Assembly: GCF_050947875.1 (NCBI RefSeq)
Contig: NC_134569.1
Span: 22,047,631 to 22,111,630, forward strand
Direction of reading: 5' to 3'
Source of the DNA: Dermacentor variabilis
Taxonomy: Eukaryota; Arthropoda; Arachnida; Ixodida; Ixodidae
DNA length: 64,000 nucleotides
In this document: positions 43,680-54,975 of the stretch, piece after piece
Layout of the letters: the number at the start of each line of letters is the position of its first letter
Position numbering within the stretch: the first letter of the stretch is position 1
Translations under genes and position numbers: made by a program
Notes under the pieces: model-generated
The model's input: the letters and a program-made list of their open reading frames with translations, nothing else
Told to the model about the DNA's origin: nothing
The model's database searches: none

Positions 43680-45210
43680 AACAGGTGCCAGGCCATTGGA
43701 TTATTGAAGCACTAGAATACAAGCACGCAGTTTTCCGTATGTGAGACTCTGGCGCAGCTCTACGGCCTACCAGAGGTCGCGACAGTTCCCCTGCAAAATT
43801 ACACCCTTGAAGACATATGATCCGCGAAAAATTTAGCTTAGCCACTAGAACCGAGGCGAGATGCTGTAGTTTGTGCGCAACGAAGCACAACAGTTCTTAG
43901 GGTGACAGAGAGCTCGACAAGGATGCTGGGTTAATCGTAGGTGCAGAAACGGACGTCGGTAACCATTGCGAGGACCACATTCCGTCACGACGGCATTAAG
44001 GCACTGTACGGCGCCTCTAGAGAAGTTGGATTTATTTTTCAAGGGCGGCCAGGCGAGCGTCAATCTTGAACTCTTCGTTCGCCAAGGGAAGCGGCGCCTT
44101 CTTACAGCGAAGGTTTCTTGCCGAGTTCGAGACAATTTTGTAGCGTGAGCTACACTGGCCCAGGTCGAACAGTTTCGCGTGGCACCTGGAGAACCGTGCT
44201 GCGCATGCGCGAGGAGCAGTAACGTCGCACGGCGCACAGCTGGCGCGCCGGAGCCGCCGCACGCGCCTCGCCGGTCTGCGCATTCCAGAGGAGTGACGTA
44301 ATAGCCGCGGCAGATGCACCTGGCGCCGGCACGTGCCCAGCTGTACGCCTCCGTTGCGCAGTGGCCAAGTCTGACGCTGCGCCGGAGCCGCTTGATAGCG
44401 CCTCTCATATCGTTCTCATGCGCAGAAATATCAGTGGGGGTATACATATAGCGGGGCGTTTGCCAGTGTGGTCTAGCCGTGGAGAGGGAGAGCGAAATTG
44501 CTGCTCAGCGGCGCAGATGAGCGGAGAAGCTTAACTCATCGGATCCTTAAGTAGTTGCCTGGCAATTATAGGTTGAGCGTAGGAAGAACGAGCACAAGAA
44601 GGCTAAACGTGGTGCAGAGACACCGGAGCAAAGGGAGAAATGTCTAGCAAAGCCGCGTCGCCAGGAGGCTGAGCGACGTGCCTCAGCTCACGCTACGTAT
44701 ATCCTGGCATAGCCCAGCTAAGCCTCTGCTAATTTTTTTTCGTAAGTATCGGCATCTAGCGCCCAACGTGATCCCCAACGGGATGGGGGCACCATCTAGC
44801 GATGGTGCAGCGAAAAAGCCTTTTACAGCTCTACCGTTTCAAGCATAGAGTTGCGCTCCTTTATATTTTCTAATAAGGAATAGCCTACAAATCTTCTGCG
44901 AAGCTCTAAAATGGCCCAATCAAGGAACATATTTCTTTGCAAGAAAATGTATAAACCGTACTACTCATCATCCTCATCGGCCCCTTCCAACATTAATGCT
45001 TCACAGCACATAAAATAAGTGTGCAGTGGTGCACCCTTTAAAGGAAAAGGACACACCAGCAGCAATCGAAGATATGCTACTCTGAAAGTGCCGAGACAGT
45101 GTGGTTTCTGTCTTCAATATAAATACAATTGTTGATTCTTAAGTTGTTGTCAATCTACGATGACCCAAGATCTCAATGCGGGTCCCTCATGGTGTCTTGC
45201 AATAATTCAG
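43680..45210. other. Unassigned, GC-rich 43.9-44.75 kb
   Basis: The long minus frame at 43845-44447 has no recognisable domain and is Arg/Ala-rich as expected of GC-rich DNA. A plus-strand frame near 44580-44700 (HKKAKRGAETPEQREKCLAK) is Arg/Lys/Glu-rich and resembles charged repeats in some tick transposon proteins, but is too short to call. Confidence 0.35.
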
Positions 45211-45214
45211 CCGC

Positions 45215-46110
45215 TGCGTTTTCAGATTTTGTTGTGAGTATATTCGACGAGCATTATCACAATCTAAAGAAATAAAAAAAAATAAATAAATTCTGTGGTT
45301 TTACAAGCAACAACTCTGTTGTTATGAGTCCTGCCGTAGTGGTGGACTCGGAAACAAGGATGGCCGCCTGAGTTTATTTAACGTGCACGCAATGCACGGT
45401 ACACGGGCGTTTTTTGCATTTCTGCCTCATCGAAACGAGGGGGCCACAGCTGTGACGCCAAAGCCACTAAGCCGCCATAGCGCGGAAATTTAAAGATAAC
45501 AACAACACCAAAGATTTTCCAGCCTTCGCGTAGGGCTTATGGCAAGCTCTCGTGATTTAAATATGCAACTACGGCATATTTGCGCAAGTCAACGGGTATG
45601 TGCAAAAATACAAAGCGCATTCTCTACTAGCGACTTCTTTAAATCGGCACAAACGTATTGGTCTGTAAGAACTGCTCCTACGTAACTCACTCTCATATTT
45701 TATACCCGTTGACTACCGTTAATATGCCGTAGTTGTATATTGAGATAACTAGAGCTTGCCATAAGCTTAGACGGAAAATCTGCACTGTTCTTGTTATCTT
45801 TATATTTCCCCGCTTTGGTGGCGTGGTGGCTTTGGCGTTGCGATGCTAGACCCGAGCACACAGGATCAAATCTCGGTTGTGGCCCACGCGTTTCGATGGG
45901 GGCGAAATGCACAAAACGCCCGTGTACCGTGCATCGGGTGTACGTCAAATAAAGTCAGGTGGCCATCCTTGTTCCGGAGTCCACCACTAGGCGGGTCTCA
46001 TAATCATAGGGTGCTTCTTGCTTGTAAAACCACAGAATTTATTTATTATTTTAATTTCTGTCGATTGTAATCATGCTCGTGGAATATACTCGCAACAAAA
46101 TCTGAAAATG
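45215..46110. repeat. Large imperfect palindrome containing two inverted SINE-related copies
   Basis: The left arm (about 45215-45600) and right arm (about 45703-46110) are reverse complements with scattered differences. Matching pairs include AGATTTTGTTGTGAGTATAT with ATATACTCGCAACAAAATCT, TCTGTGGTTTTACAAGCAA with TTGCTTGTAAAACCACAGA, and GCAACTACGGCATAT with ATGCCGTAGTTGTAT. The spacer is about 100 bp. Each arm contains a Ruka-related, more diverged SINE (minus at about 45290-45480, plus at about 45814-46044), but the symmetry runs well beyond the SINEs on both sides. Confidence 0.8.
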
Positions 46111-46136
46111 CAGCTTACATTGTTTGCTCCATTTGC

Positions 46137-46354
46137 AGTGTGCTGCACTAGGCAGATTGTCCGCGCCACGCAATATATCACAGAATGAAAACACATATAC
46201 ACCTGCACAGAAATTTAGCATTGGGGCTAGTATCGTAACAGACGGTGATTTTTTGTCTAGAATGTTGCCTTTCTTCACATTGACAACAGATTTGGCCTTT
46301 GGGAAAGAAAATGCACGGATGAAGGTTATGTGCGCTCGTCAAAGAAGGCCGTAG
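46137..46354 (+). CDS. Candidate terminal exon, unidentified
   Basis: A good acceptor (TTTGCTCCATTTGCAG, ending 46137) leads into an open frame CAALGRLSAPRNISQNENTY ... ARMKVMCARQRRP with a stop at 46352-46354. It lies just outside the 45.2-46.1 kb palindrome. No domain recognised; it may be chance. Confidence 0.2.
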
Positions 46355-46474
46355 TAAAGCATTATATTTTCTTGAGCGCTTGGGCTCCTTCTAAGTATAC
46401 AGTAATGTCCGTAGACAGAAGCTTTCCCGCAGCCCCAGCCATATTCCCTATTCATATGTAACAACTGCTGTCAG

Positions 46475-46582
46475 GAATGAAACCATGACCTTAGTCGTAA
46501 AGCAACAGAGCCTGCAAGTCACATTGGAAGTAAATGATGGATCGCCAGTGACATGCGTTCAGCGTAAAACTCTATCCAATAT
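46475..46582 (+). CDS. Candidate exon, unidentified
   Basis: Acceptor CTGTCAG at 46468-46474 and strong donor GTAAGT at 46583. The open frame reads NETMTLVVKQQSLQVTLEVN then DGSPVTCVQRKTLSN, with amphipathic alternation like a beta strand. A tick lipocalin exon is a thought, but the match is too weak to name. No partner exon was found. Confidence 0.25.
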
Positions 46583-47566
46583 GTAAGTGTGCCCTCGCGT
46601 ATGCTTCTATTTTTTGTCACCCCAGCACTCGTAGCTAGGGCACACACGTCGCCACCTTCCGAGAAAGAGGGACAATAATATTGATTTTGTTCTGAATGAG
46701 TTCGTATTGCGGGCGAAAGATGTCGCCCTTGATGCATTTTATATTCAATGTAGCATAGAGTGAAAACGTATCTAGAAATTGGATAAGTGGGGTCCACCCT
46801 TGAAGGGAGCGCCTATTTTTCCAAACCAACATAATATAAACTTATCATGAATTTCATCGGAAAGACGTGCTTAATGTGATGAGTTATGCAGAACTTTGCT
46901 GGTTAAAAAAATATTACCTGTGCCTTTGTGTCAAAACAGAGTTGTAATAGGCCCCGAAATACTAATTTGGCGTTTCAATTCACAGTTGACTGCCCTCTGC
47001 CCTTGTGACTGAAGAAACTTAACAAAAAGGCTTCGTACTTGTATCTTGTGGTACGCAAGAAAGCTATTGAAGCTACAGTGAGTCGGGCAGTTTTGTGACA
47101 ATCAGGCGAGGAAAATGTGGGATAAAGGAAATCTCGTCCTATTAATTAATTAACTAATTTATTTATGCATTTAATTATTGATTTACTAATTACCAACAGT
47201 ACGTCATTGTCATTACAGTGGGGAGAATAGTAAAACATAAGCAAAAGAGTTGAAGGCGCAATAATAAATGAAATCCACAACAACACCATAAAATTATGAG
47301 CAAAAGAGAAAACAAAAACAGTGTCACCAACTAACAGCGAGAAAACAAGCGCAGTAATTCGACGCCGGTATTGGCCGACCTGGCATAAGAGTTCTTCGCC
47401 GTCAGTGACGCAAGTAGTGACGGCGAAGGCCCGGAAGAAGGTTGTATATATCAAATTAGGAAGGATCGGGTAGCGAGCTATGTGACGCAAATTATCAAGA
47501 ATATACCAAGAAAGCCACAAACAGACGATATCAACGACATCACAAGACCAAGAAGGTTTCTCAGGA

Positions 47567-47745
47567 CGCTAGGTCGAATCGCAGCCACGACGGCCGCATT
47601 TCGATGGGAGCAAAATGCGAAAACACCCATGTACTTAGATTTAGGTGCACGTTAAGAAACCCCTGGTGGTCCAAATTATTCCGGAGTCCCCCACTACGGC
47701 GTGCCTCATAATGAGATTGTGGTTTTGGCCCGTATAAACCCATAC
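47567..47745 (+). mobile_element. 5'-truncated Ruka-like SINE
   Basis: It begins within the B box (GGTCGAATCGCAGCC) and keeps the body (ATTTCGATGGGAGCAAAATGC, TAGATTTAGGTGCACG) and the TGCCTCATAATGAGA end. The A box is missing. Confidence 0.75.
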
Positions 47746-47823
47746 TTTATTATTTAGTACTACAAATCAAGTATGTCATCATTTATCGCAGTTGATTTTT
47801 GTCACGTAGTTCGGAAAGTGCTG

Positions 47824-48048
47824 CTATAAATTTAAGAAGTCATAGACACTACATTGTACGAGGATTGTTGGCGCTTTACGGAACCTGAGTGCCTTGTTTC
47901 TATCTCTAACATATACAAAATGCGCCCATGAGTTACTCGCCAACGCATTGGGCGTCTTGACGAAGTACGCCATTTGCCATGTCAAATTCTCTGGCGCAAC
48001 CAACGTCTGTTCGGTGCAATCGGTGCTTCGCAGATTCGAGCTTGCAGG
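47824..48048 (-). CDS. Candidate terminal exon, unidentified
   Basis: On the minus strand an ATGATCAG acceptor is followed by an open frame (PASSNLRSTDCTEQTLVAPE, NLTWQMAYFVKTPN, HFVYVRDRNKALRFR) ending in a stop at 47824-47826. The residue mix looks protein-like, with two Cys, but I recognise no family. Confidence 0.25.
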   Translation of the reverse strand, partial: PASSNLRSTDCTEQTLVAPENLTWQMAYFVKTPNALASNSWAHFVYVRDRNKALRFRKAPTILVQCSVYDFLNL

Positions 48049-48254
48049 CTGATCATAGAACGGAAGGGTTTTTTTTATTTTCACACATATTTGTTATTAA
48101 CCTCGTAATGCATTCAATATGATTGCAATCAAATTCTTTAAATGACTAGTCTGAGTCTGTTCTTTTTTTATTTGTCATGGACTACTCCAAGTCAGTTTAC
48201 ATGCTACTCCGTTTTTGTCCCGGAGCCTATGTAAAAATTCACCGTAGACAGTCA

Positions 48255-49820
48255 CGGTGTGTTGAAACTTGTCCAAAATCTAAAGTCGACATCAGCAAAC
48301 AGGTCCACCGGAATTCCTAAACTCCTCATTAAATCATGCCCAATTGATATATTCAAATACTTATTATATCTGTTTGATCTCTCTCTTCAAAGTTCCGAGT
48401 TACTGGCGGATTGGAAAGTGGGCAGCGTAGTACCCATTCATAAGACAGGAAGCCGAGCAGCAGGATCAAATTAGCGACCTATTTCATTGACCAGTGTGTG
48501 CTGCAAATAGTTATAGGATATTTTGTACGCAATATATTTGACCATTTTCAAGACAACAACTTTTTCGTATCACTATCAGAATGCTTAGAGATCCCGTTGC
48601 TCTTGCGTTACCAAACTGATTAAATTTTCTTAGGATTTTCTCCTCTCTTTTGATTAGGACAAGCAAACATTGCCAGCTGCTCGGTTTTCTGAGGGCCCTT
48701 GATAAAGGCTGTCACACTCTTTAATTACACAAGCTATCCTCCCTCGGTCTTCGTAAAAACATTCTTTTCTGGTTGCACTGTGACAATAATGGTAGGACTC
48801 GAAAAATTATAATTAATTGAACTCATTCAACCAAAGACCTGTCTTTCCGCTACTCCTTTTCCTCATATATAATAATGACATTGGGTCTGGCTTAAGTTCT
48901 AGATATGTGCCGAGAACATTGTCCTTTACAGGGAAATTTATGGCCACGCCGATGCATTGCAAGCTGATCTACACACAATTTTTGTTTGCTGCACTCAATG
49001 GCACAAGAAATTAAACGGGATCGAATGTCGACATATATCTTTCTTACGCAGACGCAGCCCGTCTGTGGTATAGTATTGCTTGAACAATATAACTATTGCG
49101 CGAGTAACAAAATCTAAGTATTTAGATGTAAAAAAAAATTATGGGGTTTTACGTGCCAAAACCACTTTCTGATTATGAGGCACGCCGTAGTGGAGGACTC
49201 CGGAAATTTTGACCACCTGGGGTTCTTTACCGTGCACCTAAACCTAAGTACACGGGTGTTTTCGCATTTCGCCCCCATCGAAATGCGGCCGCCGTGGCCG
49301 GGATTTGATCCCGCGACCTCGTGCTCAGCAGCCCAACACCATAGCCACTGAGCAACCACGGCGGGTACAGTATTTAGACATTGCTCTTAGAAGTGGCCTA
49401 ACGTGGAATCCCCGCATGTTCCAAAACCGTTTTGATGCACTGCCATAGGTTGGAGCTTTCTTAGGATTCTCTTTTGCAGATTTCTGTCACCACCAGCGAG
49501 ATCACGTGATGGATTTTGCTAACGTCTTCTCTAACTAACGTCAAAGATGAGATAGCCGCCTCCCGTGAACATAGGTCTACCTATCGAAAAATGAAGTGAG
49601 GCACTTTACTAGCTTTATCCCTCTTCGTTCCTGATATGTTTTTCATCTATCTGCCTCTGCAATTACATTTTGGGAATCATTGCCTTTTTTTGATAAAATA
49701 TTTGTGAAAAGGCCTTTCAGCCCCCCTTTACCGCCCGCGACTTCCAGGTTAGATGGTTCAAATGTTTATGTACTTCAGCCCATTCGATAATCAGTTTTTG
49801 TAAAGCACATGCAGCGACAC
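48255..49820 (+). pseudogene. L2/CR1-like LINE RT fragment carrying a Ruka SINE
   Basis: Pieces: TSANRSTGIPKLLIKSCPID (RT P-D-G-I-P region), LADWKVGSVVPIHKTGSRAA (about 48400), PLLLFLIYNNDIGSG (about 48847), then YLDIALRSGLTWNPRMFQNR (about 49373) after the SINE. Stops and deletions are frequent. Confidence 0.65.
49127..49368 (-). mobile_element. Ruka-like SINE, minus strand, in a LINE
   Basis: Reverse-complement copy from the A-rich 3' end (about 49127) to the tRNA-like head (about 49366). AGTATTTAGA is duplicated at 49117-49126 and 49369-49378. The duplicated bases encode part of the K-Y-L-D/G reading frame of the host LINE, which resumes as LDIALRSGLTWN. Confidence 0.85.
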
Positions 49821-49827
49821 ATATCCT

Positions 49828-50035
49828 AAGAAGCCAACGAAGAAGCCAAGGACAGCAGAGGGAAAATTACACGTACTTATTAACTGGGTTATAAAAATAC
49901 TACGTTAATGAGGATAAAGAAAACAACTGGCCGCAGGTGGGGCACGAACCCATGTGTTCGCATTACGCGTGCGATGCTGTTACCAAGTGAGCTTCCGCGG
50001 CGCCGTTTTCCTCTCCACTTTCTGGGGTATTTACG
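49828..50035 (-). mobile_element. tRNA-like SINE copy, same family as at 11 kb
   Basis: On the minus strand it carries a box-A-like start near 49990, CACGCGTAATGCGAACAC, and a GGGTTCGTGCCCCAC box-B-like segment near 49945, then a tail toward AAGAAGCCAACG at 49829. It resembles the 10.9-11.4 kb copies but is more diverged. Confidence 0.55.
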
Positions 50036-50586
50036 TTTATCTACTAAACCTCACGGCCTTGACGGCGGTTGTGGAACATCCTTTTTCTTGTCGCATGCGT
50101 CACGTGTACGTGATGTTTTGGGTGAAGGCAATTGGTTAATAAACCTTCACATGCTACCTGAACGCATCAACGCAACATAAGTTGTGCAACATGTAATTCA
50201 ATTCAATATAATTACCTATGCGTGTGGTATATGTGAAACACTAGCGTAAGCTACGCTGACATGAATTAGAGAGCAGCTTTCTTGCAGTACACGTGTGACG
50301 CATGAAGCACGTCTTTATCGGAATGAGTGAAGCGCTTGCACATACAGATTAGAAACGTGTCGTGTGAAAAATCGCTTGTTTCTGAGCAATTACACGGTTT
50401 ATTGCGCAGCTAAAGCACAGCAGCAATACAGGATGAAGCGCACGCATGACTGGGTGCTGAAGAACATGCGTGATAGCATCGCCGTTCTCTGGTCTCTTTC
50501 CATTTTTTCATGCCTGCCTGTATATTGTCTGCCGAATTCGTTAGATGTTATGTAAAAAATATCGGTATTAGTTAAATTGTCCTTGA

Positions 50587-50817
50587 TGGTTTTACTGTGA
50601 ACCTGACGTGGCCAATGGCTTCGAACTTCTGTTTGGTGGAAAATGTAGGAACTGGTCTACAGGCCTGCATGACGAAGATATCTTCAACCCAGCGGTACCA
50701 TCGTGGAAATACACCAACGCTCCGTTTTTTATTATTACTAACACTGATCTTCCGGATATGCTCAATGTGGATCAAAGCGTTACACCGCATCTGATGCTTA
50801 ATATTGCAACAAAAGAA
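50587..50817 (+). CDS. Candidate exon, unidentified
   Basis: An open frame of 77 codons (CEPDVANGFELLFGGKCRNW, STGLHDEDIFNPAVPSW, TNTDLPDMLNVDQSV) ends exactly at GTAAGT in phase 0. There is an in-frame stop at 50584-50586 and no AG acceptor between it and the frame start, so it is either a mutated exon or chance. No family recognised. Confidence 0.3.
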
Positions 50818-51079
50818 GTAAGTCCATGCGACAAACGCTAATATAAAGGACAAGCCCCCGAACACTCGGTGAAGGGAACCAAGCGAAGACGGCAACGTAT
50901 AGGAAGCGCTTGGATCTTCCAAAGAAAACTAAAAACCTCTATGCACTGGAAAATATGACGGGATTTGAAACGGCAACAAAAAAAAAAACGAAAAAAAGAC
51001 ATAAAAAAAGAGCGCTCGGTGTAGGAGAGGAAGATTGATGAAGCGTAAGGGAAGGAAAATAGGATGTAAGCAAGCATAA

Positions 51080-51456
51080 ACGATTGCGTGGAAACGAAAA
51101 GCGCTTTTTTGTGCTGTTTCCGGTTCATAAGGCGTGCCCAACGGCGGCCGTCAGATACGCAGGGACGTATTCCGAATTCGAGAGACATTTCTAGCGTGAC
51201 TAGATCAAAGACGCTTCTCATGTGCGCCCGCGCCTTTGATGTAAAGAATACGTCGGCTGCATATTCGATGGAATACGTGGCTCGCATAGAATCTTTTAAA
51301 GACCAGCAAATTTATTGTCCACTGAACCTGTAAGGACATTTCCGGCAGATCGAAGTTCGGCATCATGTCCTTGTCATAGAAGGTCAGGAAAGAAGCACAC
51401 GAGAGATTTGAGCCTGCGCTGTTCGTGCCACAAACGCACTGTTTCGCCTTGCGCAA
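51080..51456 (-). pseudogene. Unidentified coding-like remnant
   Basis: Two overlapping minus-strand frames read LSCASFLTFYDKDMMPNFDL, QVQWTINLLVFKRFY and, shifted near 51290, YSIEYAADVFFTSKARAHMR, SVFDLVTLEMSLEFGIRPCV. Both look protein-like and could be one protein with a frameshift. I cannot name it. Confidence 0.3.
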
Positions 51457-51852
51457 TATTCATGCACACGAAGCGACTGAAGCACGTCGTACGCGAGGTC
51501 CGCCGTGTATCTTATTTCTTGTCAACATTGTAGACGGGGTGAGAAAGGAAGCCAATGGTTCTCGAAATTAGAAGTTAGCTTTTGTGCTTCTTTGGTTGTA
51601 ACGCAAATAGTGCGTGGAAATGATTGAATGTTTTCAGGTTTTCTTTGTAAGCTAAGGATGAAACTATCACTTCACAAAGTAAGCGTACTCAAATTGCAAG
51701 CGCACCAATTACCTGATCCATCAGAAGAAAGGCACAAACGAGACTGAACTCTTTTGTTTGTGTCAAACAGAATTTACCATCACATTCTTTCTCCATCCGT
51801 TATCAAGAAATTCCACTGACGAAACCAAACAATAGTGTATACCATGAGAATG

Positions 51853-51853
<1 letters not shown>

Positions 51854-51938
<85 letters not shown>
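51854..51938. repeat. (AT)n microsatellite
   Basis: About 42 AT units. Open Ile-Tyr frames across it are artefacts. Confidence 0.95.
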
Positions 51939-51941
<3 letters not shown>

Positions 51942-52520
51942 TGGCGCAGCCATAAATTTCGTTCGGGAAGGGTTTACGTTGCAGGTCGGCCTTCTCCTTA
52001 TAGAATTTGTCGAGGGACCAAATACATGAATAATAACTGCATTGCGATTGCCAAAGATGGTACAAACGAATTCTTGAACACTACTTACTGTCAAGACAAG
52101 TAAAATATGTATTCATTAATAAAAGAGCATACTCGTATGTTCAAAAATTGTACCCGAAATCACTGATATCAATAGTTCCATGTATTCGTCCATTCAATAA
52201 GTAAAGAAAATATCACACGAACTTTAGAACTATATCAGTTCGAAACAAGCAAAGCAGAGCATGCTGCTGATATGAAAAATGTAAAGACCATGAAATTAAC
52301 AAGTTGAGGACAAATATTTCGATGATACCTCGTCATTAAAGAACGTTGTTTACATTTTTGTACGTACGCAACGGCCACGGAAAAACCTCAATGACGCTGT
52401 TCTTTGTTCCAATGTATTGCGCAAGAGCAGGTGTCACCGGTAGTGTATTGTGAGTAATTGCAACGGAATTATAGTCGCAACAGGGAGCACATATGAAAAG
52501 CAGGAGTTTTGCAATATATA

Positions 52521-53424
52521 CGAGGGGAAGTCAAATGAAAGTGAGCCAATGCGAATATATTACAAACGGGGTCCTTTATTTAAAAGTAGTCTCCATGAGC
52601 ATTTAGGCATTTGTCCCACTGCTTCGAAAATCTGTAACTGACTCTTTCACGTCATCGTCCGACACGAATCTGGTTCTTTTGAGCTGTTTTTTTTTTCAAT
52701 TGCTTCAAAATGTGGAATCCACAAGGCGACAGGTCTGGGCTGTGTGGCGTATGTTGCAGCATGTCCCACTTGAACCTTGCCAGTTTTGTGTTAGCCACAT
52801 CTGCGACGTGGGGACGGGTATTGTCGTGGAAGAGTATGACCCCATTTGTCAATTATCCACGTTGTTTGTTCTTGATTGTGACATACAGTCTATCCGGCGC
52901 TTCACATGTCGGAAACAATTGATAGTCTCTCCAGGTTTAGCAAATTCGACCAGTAATCACCTCTGAAGATAGAAAGAAATGTCAACACCTTGCCGGCGGA
53001 AATGACCGCCTTTGCTTTCTTTGGGGGTGGTGAATTCGAATGTGTGCACTGTAAGCTTTGCCGGCGTGTTTCAGGCTCGTACTAGTGGCACCATGATTCG
53101 TTCCCGGTCACAATTGCGGACAAGAAGTCGTCACTCTTATTGTGACACCGGACCAAATTAGTCAAAGCAGCGCGGAACCTCTCCGTCTTCTCGCGATTGT
53201 TCAAAATCTTGGGCATCCATTGCGCGCGCAAAAGCCGATAACCGAGATGTTCATGAATTATGGTGTGAAGTAAACCATGACTGATGTTCACACGCTCTGC
53301 CAGTTCATCGATGCTTATCCTCCGTTCTTGTCTAATCAGCTGATCAACCTTTCCAATTGTGGTGGGAGTGATTGCACGATGGCTTTGGTCATTGCTTGAA
53401 TCTGCTCGAGAAAACAAGCACTCG

Positions 53425-53425
<1 letters not shown>
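52521..53425 (-). pseudogene. Decayed mariner transposase gene, N-terminus lost
   Basis: The minus-strand translation shows mariner features in order: VDQLIRQERRISIDELAERV (helix-turn-helix region), ISHGLLHTIIHEHLG, FLSAIVTGNESWCH, ILFHDNTRPHVA and HSPDLSPCGFH. In active mariners these carry the DD34D triad as GDE-W, HDN and PxD(F/Y)H; here the first Asp is Asn and the third is Gly, so the enzyme would be dead even without the frameshifts. The 3' inverted repeat ends at 52521 (CGAGGGGAAGTCAAATG) next to a TA. The 5' part is cut off by an (AT)n tract at 53426. Confidence 0.85.

Positions 53426-53513
<88 letters not shown>
53426..53513. repeat. (AT)n microsatellite between mariner and LINE pieces
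   Basis: About 44 AT units exactly at the break between the truncated mariner and the truncated I-clade RT. Confidence 0.95.
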
Positions 53514-53514
<1 letters not shown>

Positions 53515-53516
<2 letters not shown>

Positions 53517-54285
53517 CAATCATTTGATTCGGTGCTACATAAGGCGATTGTTTTCGCACTTATGACTGCGGGAATTTCGAGTCGTTTGCTTCGTTTTGAG
53601 GGCCGTTTTCTATCGGAGCGCAAAATGAAAGTGCGCGTTGGAGGAGCAACAAGTGAACCTCGCCCTGTTAAGTGTGGTGTCTCACAAGGCAGCGTCTTAT
53701 CACCGCTTCTCTTCAACAGCGTACTTGCTGGACTTCCAAGCCAATTGCCTCAAGAAAGTGACTTTCCAATAGGCATGGCAATCTATGCTGGTGACATCGC
53801 ACTGTGGATGAGCAGCCGACGCCTCTGCCCGAGCTCACGTTCACCAGGCTTTCTCACAGGACGCGTTGAGGAGAAAGCATGAAGTCCGGAAAAAATACAC
53901 CGATATTTTGCAACACTACAGGCTAGACAGGAGAACTTACCCGCCACCTAACACCAGCCTAACTAGGGAAGAAGCAATAACACTCAGGAAATTGCAAACC
54001 AATACCTACGTCCACGGTATATTATTGCACCGAATTTTACCACCTGAGCACTCATACATCTGCAAGTACTGTGATGTCTCAGACACCCTACGTCATACGG
54101 TATGAGGATGTGTTTGAAAACATGGCACAGTAGACATCCAAACACTAACTGAGGAGCCGTGGGAGGCCAAGCTAACAGACCCGGACCTGAAGAAACAGCG
54201 CAGCCTGATTGAATCGGCACGGGAGATGGCCATGGCGCCCGGCTACCGGCAGTAAGGAGGTCGCCCACCTAGGGAGCACAGTGCG
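53515..54285 (+). pseudogene. I-clade LINE, RT start joined to 3' end (internal deletion)
   Basis: The frame begins QSFDSVLHKAIVFALMTAGI (RT motif around the first Asp, 5' side missing) and continues FLSERKMKVRVGGATSEPRP, GVSQGSVLSPLLFNSVLAGL and IYAGDIALW (YADD with D to G). It then jumps to a C-terminal part, ITLRKLQTNTYVHGILLHRI and YICKYCDVSDTLRHTV (zinc-like). RNase H is absent, so an internal deletion lies near 53830-53870. Confidence 0.75.
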
Positions 54286-54399
54286 CTTGGCCAGAATAAA
54301 ATGCCCTTCTGTCTCTCTCTTCTGTCTTTTTAGCCGAGGAGGAAGAGATTTCGAGATCTACGTCATCTGATCCCGGGAACACGAGTACCTGGCGGGAGC

Positions 54400-54975
54400 A
54401 AGCATTTCGGGTTTTCCTGCCAGAGGAGAGCAGAAAGGTGACGCGGCTGAAAGACATCTCCAAGAAATATGCGAGTGTACCACAGCAGCATAGACTCTAA
54501 CGAAAAAAGATCTAGCCGCTGCGTCACCTTAAACTCGGCAGAGAAGACATTTATTTTGAGAAGACTTCAAACGAACCCTTATATTAACGGTATTATATTG
54601 CATAGGATATCACCAACGCAATTCCCGTACGTCTGCAAGTTTTGCGGAGTCCCGGGCATCCTGCACCACACGTTAATGAAGTGTTGGGGGCCCTCGGGAC
54701 ACCCGCAAAAACCGAAGACGGTAGATGAAAAAGCAGCCAAAGAAGAGAAGACAGAAGAGCACGAAGTACTGTATGATGCCATGCTGTCTTGCCCAGGAAT
54801 CGATGACCAGCGAAAGCTGGTGGAACGGTGGCAGCGAGAGCCCACGGATTCCTGTGATGAGGAAGCCGCCCACCTGAGAGTGGAGAGAGATCTCTTTCTC
54901 TTTATGGATTGTTTAGAAGTAAACGTTCGTTTGTCTCTCTCTCTCTCTTCGTTCTTTTCAAAAAAATGAAAGTTC
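54400..54975 (+). pseudogene. Second I-clade LINE 3' end, next to the first
   Basis: Frame 54469-54969 repeats the same C-terminal motifs: FILRRLQTNPYINGIILHRI, YVCKFCGVPGILHHTLMKCW. A 3' part with DSCDEEAAHLRVERDLFLF and a (CT)n-like tail (54930-54955) follows. Two 3' ends of related elements lie in tandem, the same way round. Confidence 0.7.

Larger units (their letters stand above)
50190..52515. other. Mostly unassigned DNA
   Basis: It contains two weak coding-like stretches (50.59-50.82 and 51.08-51.46 kb) and an (AT)n tract. No known repeat was recognised in the rest. Confidence 0.4.

Noticed and set aside
43845..44447. 200-residue minus-strand open frame
   Set aside because: Arg/Ala-rich with no domain, on both strands of a GC-rich stretch; not supportable as a gene.
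51763..52094. Ile/Tyr-repeat open frames over 51.8-52.0 kb, and similar ones at 16.7 and 53.4 kb
   Set aside because: They are produced by AT microsatellites.
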